Below are positions 12,401 through 30,631 of a DNA stretch of 64,000 nucleotides, piece after piece. The translations under genes were made by a program, and so were the position numbers. Position 1 is the stretch's first letter; every line of letters starts with the position of its first letter. The notes under the pieces were generated by a model. The model was given only the letters and a program-made list of their open reading frames with translations. It did not search any database and was not told where the DNA came from. Source of the DNA: Nymphaea colorata (lineage: Eukaryota; Streptophyta; Magnoliopsida; Nymphaeales; Nymphaeaceae); contig NC_045150.1 in NCBI RefSeq assembly GCF_008831285.2, positions 9,560,001 through 9,624,000 of the forward strand, written 5' to 3'.

Positions 12401-14513
12401 TTGAACACGCCCATTCCCGCATATCATTTTTTGGAAGAAAAATATAACAAACTAAAACAAGCAGCAATAAGTTAAGAAAGAACTCCAAGGGGCTCATATA
12501 TAATTACAACAAGCCAAGAAAAGGTCGGAACATCTTCACTTCTAACCCTTGAAATTTTAAGCTTCAGAAAACTAACCTCCTTGCGCAAAATACTTAGAGA
12601 TTCTCCAACAAAATGTAACTTTTCCAGCTCAATAGGATGCAATGCCTTAAGCCCCTCTTCTGAGTGAATTGGGTTATGAATTATTGGACCCCTTGCTTCG
12701 TCAATATCAAATGGCACCCCGAATGCAGGAAGAGGAGTGAGTATATCAGAGAAAAGTATGACACCATCTGGACGGAAGGCCCTCCATGGCTGCAAGGATA
12801 TTTCTACAATGAGATCAGTTGTTTCTGACCTCTCTCTAAAGGATGGGAATTTCTCTGCAAGCTTTCTGTAGACAGCCATGTACCTTCCAGCTTGGCGCAT
12901 CATCCATGCTGGTGGCCTACTGACAGGTTCCCGTCTAGCAGCTTTGACCAGTAATGGATCTATAAGGTTGAAGGAAAACCAATATGAAGTAAATTAGACC
13001 AAGTTGCAAACGACAAGAAGAGCTCACGTATACAGGTTTGAAAACAAAGAGAATGGAAGCTTTTTGAATGAAAAATGAGAATATGCCCCCCGTTATAGCA
13101 TTTGAAGCCACACAAACTTGACCCATAACCTAAAAATAAGTAATCAAAATGAAAGTGTGGCGCACATTTCCAGTACATCCCAACTCTTCAGCTCGAATGT
13201 TGAAATTTTTCACTAGATTCTGCATTTACCTTAAGGTTTAAGTTAATGGTCATAAAGGTTTAGTGTTTCACCAGCTATTGTGAACATTTTATCACATATA
13301 CATTTAAAATCTACCTACTCTCATATACCTCACTGACGGTTTAACCATTTAGCCAATTGACTACCTAGCTAGTCTAAGAGAAATCAGCCCCTCAGCAACC
13401 AAATTGTAGAAGTGTCCAGATAAACTGGACCTTCAAAGAAATTTCTTGAACAATCTTGCTCCACCGACATTCCAGAATGTTCATGTTCACAGTATAAATA
13501 GGGGTTTATTGTTCCCTACTGCAGCGTACTTGAGTTGTATCAATTCTCTTTCTCAATAAACTTCCTGTTCTTCGTCAGCTTTCATCTTCTCCATCCTCTT
13601 TATTCTCTTCTTCTTACTCCCCTTTATCGACACAAATATTGGCAGGCTACTACTAGTCGGTAAGGCCGATGAAGTCCCACTGCCCGCGGTGAGTTATGTC
13701 GCTTCAATCATCTGACGGGGAGCAAAATCTTGACCTCTGTTACGTCTCTTCTGCTAGGTATAATCTACAAGTCCACAGGGCCACAGGAAAAACTCATTAA
13801 ATCTTTCAAAAGCTGCGCCAATTCCTCATCTGAATCATCCAAGTTCCTGCACGGATTTAACTGCAGCAACCAGCCACTGAGAAAGCTGAAGGGGAGTAAA
13901 CATTTTTTTATTTGAATTGCGTTATTTTTATGCTAGGTTTTTTGCTAGATAGAATCTGAATGCTGCTATAGTGAAGGAATCCTCGGACGTAATAGACAGG
14001 GTCCTGACAATCGAGAGAACTCCCTTTTCTTAAATATATTTGACGCTCTAAGCAATTCAGCAACCAACCACACGATAAGAATGAACCCCGGTTAGTCGCA
14101 AATAACCGCAAAACAGATTATGAACAAAAAACCCCACCGAAACCGTTCATACCCAAGTCAAAAGAAACTCATAAACCCTACTCAACATCCCAAAATAAGA
14201 ACCATAATGAAGGCAAAAAAGGCAGGAGGACGATCAAACCCGTAGAAATGGTTGCCCTAACGACGCCGGGGACGAATCCACGCCGTTGCTGATGCCGGAC
14301 GTTGACTCCATATCCGTTGCAGACAAACCCTAACTTCAGTGGCACGAACAAACTAGAGGAGCTCGACCCCACCGAACTAAGAAGAAGAAACCAAAAAAGA
14401 CCGCCAATTTCCACTTCAATAATTTACCGAAAATAAAAACCAAAAAGGAAAAAGGACGGAGAATCGCTGCAGAAGAGAAAGAGAAATCACCTCGATAACA
14501 ATGGCGGATTCAT
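9430..14513 (-). CDS. HEME1: Uroporphyrinogen decarboxylase, plastid (UROD, HEME1 type)
   Basis: Catalyses the four decarboxylations of uroporphyrinogen III to coproporphyrinogen III in plastid tetrapyrrole (chlorophyll and haem) synthesis. Six exons on the minus strand: 14513-14491, 14376-14240, 12959-12577, 10986-10702, 10404-10169, 9598-9430; 410 aa, all GT-AG, frame-consistent. Exons 1-2 encode a Ser-rich, basic, acid-poor leader of about 50 residues, as expected of a chloroplast transit peptide. Exon 3 has the substrate-binding [10 protein letters not shown] (residues 72-81) and [12 protein letters not shown] with the catalytic Asp. Exon 4 has [17 protein letters not shown] and [10 protein letters not shown]. 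Exon 5 has [12 protein letters not shown] and [16 protein letters not shown]. Exon 6 has [18 protein letters not shown]. Length is normal for the family and no key residue is missing. The PAFGVPFDI variant and the long C-terminus resemble Arabidopsis HEME1 rather than HEME2, as I recall them. The tiny 23-nt first coding exon is the least certain part. Confidence 0.93.
11939..11992. repeat. Tandem duplication, two copies of a 27-bp unit
   Basis: Two perfect copies of a pyrimidine-rich 27-mer ('tccatttatctccc' ... 'cgttgatac') lie in UROD intron 3. Confidence 0.9.
13404..13720 (+). mobile_element. LTR-like promoter module in UROD intron 2 (possible solo-LTR relic)
   Basis: Plus-strand order: heat-shock-type elements, TATAAATAGG at 13493-13502, a short leader, then AATAAA at 13555-13560 followed by a C/T-rich stretch. 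A TATA box and a polyadenylation signal spaced about 60 bp apart are typical of the U3-R region of Ty1/copia LTRs. I see no convincing primer-binding site, matching second LTR or target duplication, so boundaries and the solo-LTR interpretation are tentative. Its orientation is opposite to the host gene. Confidence 0.35.
13438..13502 (+). promoter_or_regulatory. Heat-shock elements plus TATA box
   Basis: A perfect three-unit heat-shock element GAAatTTCttGAA lies at 13438-13450. A two-unit GAAtgTTC lies at 13475-13482, only about ten bases before TATAAATAGG at 13493. The spacing suits HSF-driven transcription on the plus strand, antisense to UROD. Motif presence is seen; activity is inferred. 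Confidence 0.5.
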
Positions 14514-16832
14514 CGACTCTTTTCTTAAACTAAAAAATAATTGAATAAATCGACACACTCTCTCTCCCTCTCTGTCTATAACCTCGGTTGGTGGGTTTTG
14601 AGTAGGAACTCAGATAGCTCGAGTTCGATTACGATGACGTGGCAATTACCACGTCGATCATTGGACGAGACGCAACCCATTGGATATGACTGGGTCAGGC
14701 TGGACCCCACACACGCGCTCCAGCCTTTGATGAACGGATCGGGTCTTGGACCTTCGGGTGAAAGAATGCAAAGAGAGGAAATTGGTTTAGGACCTTTCTA
14801 GATGTTATGTCCAAACCATATCAAGAAATCCAGTTTCTACGTCAAAAACGGTGCCTTTTATTTGTCCTACATACTTTTGGTGTTAAAATCATATGTTTTT
14901 AACGTTATTTTAGTGTTCTTATTAGCCCTAAAAACCCCCTTCTTCAACTAATCTCAATATTTTTTATTATACTTTGTCAATAAATTACAATTTGAGGAGC
15001 ATAACTCAAACGGACGGACAAGGATAGCACTTTAAAAAAATCTCGTATTTATTTTTTCCATATATATTTTACGTGGAGTAGGCCTAATGTTATTAGATAA
15101 ATTGTTCTTTATTCATTGTAGTGTTTGTCATTTAGTTTAGAGAACGAATATTCATAAATTTTGCATCTTCAATTTGACTGGCAGAGGCTAAATTCCTGAT
15201 CATTAAAAATGAGTGGGTTTTACATGCAAGTTGAAGTATGCGAAGATCTCTTACTTGGTACCGATGCAGCTTTGAATTCTGAAGCAAATAAAAGAAAATT
15301 TAAAATCCTTTTTACCATTTTATTTTATTTTTTCTTCTGTTCATAACTCGCCTAGCCCTTTTAGATACAGAGACTTGAACATATGAAAAATACAACTTAT
15401 ATCGTTTAATACTTTCTATTGACATATTTTCTTCAATGTACATCGAAATAATTCCACACAGTTTGACTTTAGATCTAAAAGCCTTGGATAGGAGACTTGG
15501 TGGTTGGATTTGGTATGAACCAAACAACCAACTCTTGAATCGTTGAAACTCGAATGTACCTTTATTTTGCCAAGTGAGGTTTCAAGTGTTAACTTCACGG
15601 GATATGGAAGAAGTTGAGATCTTTTAAGATCAAACCTACTTCTCATCTCAAATTGCTATTTGTCCATGCAAAACTGAAAAATGTCAATTGTAAAATCAAT
15701 CTTTATATTTGAGTCAAGATTATTTGTTTGTCAAAACTTGGATTTTATTGTAAATCTCTTGCCTCATCAAATCAATAGATTCAAGATATGAGGTGCTTAG
15801 GGTGGCAACTGATTGGATTTGAATGAAATATACCTTAACTATATCTTCTTTTTGAATATTCATATATTCAGATTCAACCATGAACAAAAAATAGTCAAAT
15901 CTGAATTTGAAATCCAATTTAACAATTCAAATTCGACTTTTACATTCATATATGAATCTAAACCTGAATTTTGAACCGAATCTAGCCGATTTTAAAATAT
16001 AAGGGCAACTGATATATGATATTTATCTTAAATAAATCTAATCCAAATCTGATCGGATATTTATGTATATTCAAATCCAAATCCAATCGGATGTAATTTC
16101 TTAAATCCAAATTTGACACGATTTCTTAAACAAGTTTTTAAAAAATCATATCAGTTTTTTTTTTTTTAAACAGTTCAGTCAAACATGTGATCTAAATGGA
16201 ATATATTAACATCTCTAAAGGCATTCAAACTTATTTTATTGACTGTAAATTAGGTAGCTTTTTAACATAAGTGGATGTCCATAAGGTCAGACTCGCTTAT
16301 TTTAGTCATCTAACCACGAAACAACCATGTGGGTCTTAACATAGCTGGTCTAGCTGGCGTGTCGGTGAGAATCTAGTCGTTAACTTAATTGCCATGAGCA
16401 TTACTCTTGCATTGGCACATGAGACCTCAATTATTTGATATTTGTTCGTGCCGATATCTTCAAGCAACCCTGGACCCTAAAGGCTAAAAGGAAGGTGCGG
16501 AGATGGAGGAGGAGGAGAGGTCAACTTATCTTTCTTTATGAAAACCTCTTTAAATATTGCATTTTTAAAGTTTGGTGCCTACCATTTTGCAGAAACAATT
16601 AGGATCTTCCGATCCATTTCCATCGGATCGGGTTTATATATCTGATTAATGACTCGAATCTATGCTTAGTATGCAGTTTTACAGCTGAATCTGAATCCAA
16701 ATTAAAACAAAACAATCACCTAATCGGTTTACGTGTAAATGTCAAACAATCCTTAGATTATTGGACCCGTTGCTGATTTCAGTAAGATCCTATTAATCTG
16801 AACCCAAAGGGTGGTTTGACAGTTGAAACATT

Positions 16833-17000
16833 CTGTGAAGGTTTCATGAATCTATTTCGAAATTTAAAACAAATTTACAAAGGACTAAGTGTTCATAAAT
16901 CTACCTTAATTTTACTCTGTGAATGTTTCATGAACCTATTTCAAAATTTAAAACAAATTTACAAAGAACTAAGTGTTCATAAATCTGCCTTAATCTTTGA
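16833..17000. repeat. Tandem duplication, two copies of an 84-bp unit
   Basis: Units start at 16833 ('ctgtgaaggtttcatgaa') and 16917 ('ctgtgaatgtttcatgaa'). Because 84 is a multiple of three, a small plus-strand ORF (16816-17013) stays open through both copies as a 28-residue repeat containing FMNLF, NLKQIYK and LSVHKS. I do not regard the ORF as a gene: it has no start context, homology or splice support. Confidence 0.88.
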
Positions 17001-17621
17001 AGCAGATTCATAAAAACACTTAGACATCCAAAGGCAAATAGAAGATTAGACCAAATCAGGTCGAATTAGGCTTAATAGGACCTGGGTATGAACTGAACCG
17101 ACAGCGCACCCACCCAACGCAGTTACTAGTTTGCTTTCAAACACGACACGCATATTTGACACATTCATATTGACTAATTGATTTCGTTTTGGACCAGTTA
17201 ACATCACTATGATCATATCAAAAATTCGTGAGAATGTATAAATGCAATTTGGATCCGATTCACTCTTTCAGATCCGAGTACTTTATACAAGCTTTTCGAG
17301 GTACAGGTGGAAGGTATCTTTCAAAAGACCGCGGGAAAGGAAAAATCCGGTTTCTCAAGCGGATCCAATCCGATTCAAACCCATAAGGACTCATCAGTCT
17401 CTGAGCGGTTCCTTACCTTATCTCTTTTTTAACCTCGCGATAAATCGACCCTCCGTGAAAATATCTTGTTTTTTATTGGTACATTGATTCATAAAAAATC
17501 AGAAAAATAACAAAAAAAAAAATAGGAAAAATTATTAAGAGGTTAGTAACTGGCAAGCAAATAATTTGGTAAAGAATAGAGTCGGATTATGCAAGGGATG
17601 TAAAGTCCGCGCAAATTTCAA

Positions 17622-17690
17622 AGTATCGTGAATTAATACGATATTTTCAAATTATCGTGAATTAAGACGATATTTTCAAATTATCGTGTG
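17622..17690. repeat. Tandem 29-bp units, each a small palindrome, upstream of CDPK
   Basis: The word ATCGTG recurs at 17625, 17654 and 17683, a 29-bp period with two full units and a partial third. Each full unit contains TATCGT-N8-ACGATA, an imperfect dyad. The array lies about 285-350 bp before the CDPK start codon, probably in its promoter or early leader. Confidence 0.85.
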
Positions 17691-17774
17691 TTTTGTCCTC
17701 GCTGTCACTTTGCTTGCCAGCCGCAGCAACCAAGCAACGACCCCAGGGTCTGGGATCAAACAGGGGGCCCATAA

Positions 17775-17974
17775 ATCTCTCTCTCCCTCTCCGTCTCCGT
17801 CTGCGTCTCTTTCTCTGTCTGCGTCCTTTCTCTCGAGTCTCTCCAACTGCAACTCTCTCTCTTTCCGACTCCTTCGTCTCTTTGTTTGCGTCCTTTCTCT
17901 TTAGCCTTTCCACTGCAACTCTCTCTTTTCCTCTCTCTCTCTCTACCCTTTATAGTTTCTCTCAGTCCACCACC
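17775..17974 (+). promoter_or_regulatory. CT-rich leader of the CDPK gene
   Basis: About 200 bases dominated by CTCTCT/TCCGTC words lie directly before the start codon, as in many plant 5' UTRs. The reading frame of the kinase stays open upstream through this stretch to an ATG at 17693, but its translation is low-complexity Leu/Ser and would bury the N-acylation signal. The leader reading is preferred. Confidence 0.55.
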
Positions 17975-25032
<7,058 letters not shown>

Positions 25033-28000
25033 TGTATTTGCCGTTGTAACTTCGTTTCGTCGACGCCTTTTGCGGCGACTGGTGCTTGTACACTTTGATG
25101 CTCTCATAAACTATGGTCACATGGCTCATTTATCATTTGTAATATTGCCGTTTACTAAGATCCCTGTCTCTGGGACTTGTGTCTATTTGTAACATTGCCC
25201 GTATCGTCTTTTTTAACGACGGAAGGGACGCAATTTGTGGTGTGATAATTTTTTTTTCCCTTTCTCCCTTCATTCGAGGGCGAGAAACTCATGTTGTGAT
25301 AATGGGCACGGATAGGCCATTCAGTTGCCAATCCATCCAATTCACGGGCGAACGCAGTGTTGTGGCTTGTCATACATTTATTTTTTGTTTTTGATATTTA
25401 TCTATCATTTTATTTATATTGTTTTATATTTATTTATTTATCTTTGTTTTTCTTTTTTTAGTTAATATAAATTTTCCTTTTTAAGATGCAGATCCTATTA
25501 ATTGTTTGTGTTCTTTAACCGATTCAGCGAATCGCTAAGTCGGCCAATTGACGTAATTTAGGGAGCAGTCGTCAATCCAATTCAACTTTTTCAACTGTCT
25601 GATTGAAATGCGAACTTCAAACTACCGGTTGATGATGGTATAAGAATCGGTTAAACTGGCAGATTCATCTCGCATCAGCTGATTTTAATAGAAATAATAA
25701 TTTCTATAACCTTTAAACGAGCTAGAATTATAGAATCCCCAACTGAGGCCAATTTATAGATGTTGTAGTACAGATGTGAGTGGCCCCAATTTGATCTTGA
25801 TTCAGCTTTGATCGAATTATCGAAATTTATCTATAGGATCCAGATTTCTGCTTGGATTTGAACCTTAATTTTCAAGCGAGTTCATATTCAACTGGTACAG
25901 TAAAATCCAGCAATTACTGTAAAACAGCTTGAATCCTAATCTAACATTATACTCCATTCAGATTCAGATATGAAGCTGCACCACCCATTCCAATCTGCAT
26001 TTGAAATCAAATAGATAATCGACGGTCTTCAATCCATTTAAGTTCCGAGTTGGTAGAGCCAAATGTAGGGCTGCACAACAGTTGGCTCGACTCAAATGTA
26101 GGACTCAAACGAATTGAGCTCGAGTTTAAATTCATGCTCAAAGTGTTAAATGGGCCAAGTTCCAGTTGAAAGAATTCGATTTGTTTAAACTCTACTCAGC
26201 TTGACTACATAAATGTGTCATGCATGAGTGATTTTATGTTGCTAGATATTTGGATGCAAAATATTGCATTTTTTCTTTGGATTTTCCATTAGATGGTCGT
26301 TCATAGTTGAATTAGTTAAAAAAAAGCGAGAGAAATGAGTTACAAGTTAATGAGATAAAAGGAAACGAGACATGTTAAGTTAACATAAACAAGTTAAACG
26401 AGCTGAGCTCCAACCTGTTTTATAGAGCTTGACTCGAGTTTGAGTTTTACTCGAGTTTGAGCTGAGATTGAGCTCAAGCTCGAGCTCAATTTGATTCATG
26501 TGCAGCACTTTCCGCTTCTTTTTGGCTTTCTGGTAGATGGGATTCCATCGTCCGATTATATATCTAGTCAGACTGACCTTGTAGGCAAGTGGCAAACACG
26601 AGCTCGTCTCGCATTGTGAGTGCGTGCTTGGTTTGTTTAACGAGTTTCACCTGCTTTATGGTTTTTCAGCGAAGAGGCTTGAGGGTATTCACCTCATAGG
26701 CTTAATCTTCATTACAAAGTAAGGAAGCGATACCTTCAAGACTGCGTATTAGTTGAAAATTTGGTAGAATGTAGTTTCTTTCTTTTCAGATTTGACTGAC
26801 TTAAAATGTTTCAAAAGACACCTTATTAATCGCCACGCCTCCAATGGTACGGGTATGTGTGCAGGTATGGATATTAGGTACGGTGGTGGTACGGTGAATA
26901 TTATATATTATTATATATTTATAATTTAAAAAAATCAAATGATGTCAGTACCCTCGCTATAGCATTTACTAAAGGACTAATTTATGACATGGGGTGGTTG
27001 GGTCTGCCTTTGGCTCCCATTTCCACCTTGTGAATTAGGTTGGGGATACAAAAAAAAAAAAAAAAAAAAAAACCCCTAAAAACCTTCCAATCATCCCTAC
27101 ATTTTCAGAACAAAACTGCCCAAATTCCATCGCAAAACAATAATGCAATCAATGAAAAGAATACCGGCAAAACTAATGCAGCACGAAAAGCCAAAACATG
27201 TATTTAATCACAAAATCGAGCATCAAAGGACAAAATCACGATATTGAGCATCAAGAAACAAAACCCTAAACACTACTACCGCCGCCGTCCATCACCAACT
27301 ACCGTTCTGTCGCCAGCCGCCGTTGCTGCCCAAGGTCGCCAAGGCTGCACACACTCGCCGCCGAGGGTTGTTCCAAAGTCGGGAAGGAGAAGGGAAGGTT
27401 GGCCATCACCATTTTTCATTTCAGTTTTTAGGTTATGGTATGGTTTGGATCTGGACCCAAAACCAAATCCAAACGTACCGGCACATACCGATATTGGGTA
27501 CGCCACGCCACCCATTCAGGCGTACCATTGTGACATAGCCTCCAAGACCCTTGACCTACTTGTCGAAGATAACCAGAAGAAATTTGAACCGGAAAAATTC
27601 GAAGTACATCTGAACCGGCTGAAACCATACGTGGGTAGGGCGGTTTACTAAGGTCAGTAACATACCAAGATACATTTTGTGTTAATGTGGCTTCAAACCA
27701 TGGTCACTAAAATGCGTATTTTCGAAAAAAAAAAGTGTTCAAAAACACAAAAAATAAGTCAGGGCAAAACCTTATTCCGTGTGATTCGCCCACGGGAGAA
27801 AGCCGATACCTATTCAGGGAAAGGCCAAAACGATGACTCCAGAGAGCCGCTTAACAGGTCCTCAGTACACACAAATCACTTTTTCATGACCAACTCATAT
27901 CATTATAACATGTAAGGAGGTTTATCAAGTGCATTAGAAACGGTTTCCCGCAAGCATGAAATCACGTTGATTAAATTATTCTCAAAAGAAATAGGAACGG

Positions 28001-28333
28001 TCAACTGAACCTTTTTGCTGACTGATGTGATTCAGAGACCGATTTTAACATCAGCAGAACACCAAACTTTTCAGTGGTCTATCTGGTAAAAAATGCAATT
28101 GCATCTTACAGCACACGACGTCCACCATGTACTTTCCTACTCAACTTTGGCGTGGTCTATCACCATTAGCCAGACACTAATGTTCAACATTAGAGAAAGC
28201 CTGAATTTCTGTATATTCACGGTGTGACAAAAGAGAGGGAAGTCTTAATTGGACCATCAGGAACAAAAATTCAACTTTCAAAGGCAAAATAACAATGATA
28301 CTGAAAGGTTCAGAGAAATAACCGGCACAAAAA
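25033..28333. other. Intergenic between CDPK and WDR91-like genes (tail to tail)
   Basis: The two genes converge here. The first few hundred bases are CDPK 3' UTR. The stretch 25780-26040 is another degenerate run of 'gattcagatatgaa'-like words. A hAT-like element lies at 26066-26511 and a poly(A) run at about 27050-27072. A 136-codon plus-strand ORF at 27244-27651 has no recognisable domain and a low-complexity N-terminus, so it is not called. Confidence 0.6.
26066..26511. mobile_element. hAT-like MITE, relative of the 7664-7992 element
   Basis: Begins TAGGGCTGCACAA and ends near TGTGCAGCACTT, matching the terminal sequence TAGGGCTGTACA of the first element with substitutions. The interior has the same 'gagctcgagttt' / 'agctcgagctc' composition. 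About 446 bp, no target duplication recognised, no ORF of note. Confidence 0.5.
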
Positions 28334-30592
28334 TTACAAAATAGAAGTAACACGAACGGAGTGATCAGCTGAACCAGTTAAAAAAATGGGCAATGTTGGA
28401 TGCCAATCTACCGTGGTTATACAAGCACTATGTGGAAGTGTCTTTAGTCCACCCAAGTTACTCTGGACCTGAAAATGCGTCATGTCAAATAAAGACTTGA
28501 GGATGCTCATCAAAAGAAAAAATAACAGTATAAGACTCATACAACAAGCTTACATGGTATATGGGTGACCTAGTAGAGCTCGAGGTGACTAGTAGCCTCT
28601 TTCCATGGGAGTCCAAAGCCATTTCGTGTCTAGGTATTCTCGTGCTCTCACAATTACAGAACCTAAAAATGAATGAGATAAAAAAAAAATATTTAAGGAT
28701 CTTTTCCTCTCAAGACCGGCAGACTCCAGTACGAATTACAAAACCATGTCTGCATACAGAACAAGTTAAAAAATGAGCAGTCCATATTGATGCATGTCAT
28801 TGCTTGATGTAACATATTATATGAGTAGATCAGCTCATCCTGATGCATTCCCACATATATACATGTAAACAGGTGGTTGCCTAGGTTGAGCCTACATGGA
28901 GTCAACCTGCTATGAACAGAAGCAACAGCAATCTCCAAAAAACAGTTCATAACCTCCAAAGAAGACAGTTTAGTGTCATAATTGATAATGCTGTACTCTA
29001 GATATGATATATCACAATCATCAGCATCTTCTCCAGCAATAATACGATACTTGATCAATCTACATGACATCATTCCTACCATTAAATGGCAAAATCTCTG
29101 GTCCCCCTTCTCGCCAAAAATTTGCAAGTTGTCTATAGGCCATTCGAGTTACTTCATTTTGTTTTGCAGCATACCAGAAGGGAAAACCAAGCAACGTACC
29201 AGTGATTCCTTGGCAAGTCACATAAACAGCCAAGACTGATGTGAAAGGACTGAAAACGTTGATATAACCAAGAAATCAAAACCCAAAAGGGAAACTTAAC
29301 CACTGTTTCAGCAATCCTTGCCGCCACCACTACATATAATCATCCTCACCCTACCATGACCCATGATATTATGGTCACTCTATCTAACTATCACATCATT
29401 ATCAGAACCTGCAGTGGCAGCTCCAAGGAGTGACTGCTATAGTTCTTAACTTAGGATATTGTACGAATTGTACAGGCTTAAAGTAAAACTAGTCATGATG
29501 TATTGTTACAGCATAATTTCTCACAAATTCTACAAACAAGACTAAGATTTATCCATTTTAATTTTGAGAATCCTTTTCATATGACATAGGATTTGTCATC
29601 ATCCACCATCCTCATTCATATTGTGCAAAAAATTGCAACCTACAGAAACAGTGGTTCACTTGCATACCTGCTATAGTCTCTGGACCAAAGAATACGACCT
29701 TGATTATGCAAGCTCCATTCAAATATCTGTGATATAACAGAACGTGAGCAATTTCCTGTCAAGATCTATAGTGATGCTAGCACATAGGCCAAGAAAGCAG
29801 AACAACTGGAAGCTAAAGTCTACAAGGAAGAACAAGGTAAAGCTGAACCGAAGGCTTAAAAAAAAAATTCTGATATTTAACTAATGTTGTACAAAGAATC
29901 ATCCACATGATAGTTACTGACAATCTTCCACGATATTAAGTACAATAGGCAGAAAAGAGAAAAGGGTTCAACAATTCATCCTACCTTTGGTTACATTAGC
30001 AAGTTTATTATCACTAAAAGCTGTGGAAAAAATACTTGCCTTGCCATCACAACCAAGACTGAATATGCTTGTCTCATCAGGGCCAAATTGCACAGAACTA
30101 ACAGCTGAATCATGGGCAGGCCAGCCAGTAATTTGCAGCCCCGCAGACATGTCTTGTCCCCATTAAGGAAAAAATTGGATTCCCATAAGAAAAATATCTA
30201 CTAAGAGAAACTGTATCCTTACAAGTCCGCGAAAATCACACCATTTTCCTTTATCAAGCAATATGAAACACTTGTGCAAAGTTAACCACCATTCTGCAAT
30301 CGAAATTTTCTTACTAGAATACGCTCAAAGATGTCAAACAGATAGTCTGCTGCAGGCTACCAAGTATGCAGTGTCATATGGAAACAGTTGTATTTGTATA
30401 GATAATAGTTAACACCAGTGCTCAGGTTTTTCCTATCCTCTGATGAACTTGATTTCTTACTTTATAGTTTATACTTGCATTCTTTTTTCTTTCATAATTA
30501 GAAAAATATCATAATCAGGTCTTTCCCTTACATTTATTATTTGATGTTTCTTATTAACTTATGATCCAGAAATTATATGCTACTCTCTCCAC

Positions 30593-30631
<39 letters not shown>

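Larger units (their letters stand above)
14514..17774. other. Intergenic between UROD and CDPK genes
   Basis: UROD upstream region on the left and CDPK promoter side on the right. The two genes are divergent, about 3.4 kb apart, so no shared core promoter is indicated. The stretch 15790-16130 is a degenerate AT-rich run of 'aaatccaaatc'-like words. Two tandem arrays (16833-17000 and 17622-17690) are listed separately. No gene seen. Confidence 0.6.

Noticed and set aside
27244-27651. 136-codon plus-strand ORF
   Set aside because: Low-complexity N-terminus, no recognisable domain, no splice or context support; lies in repeat-rich DNA.
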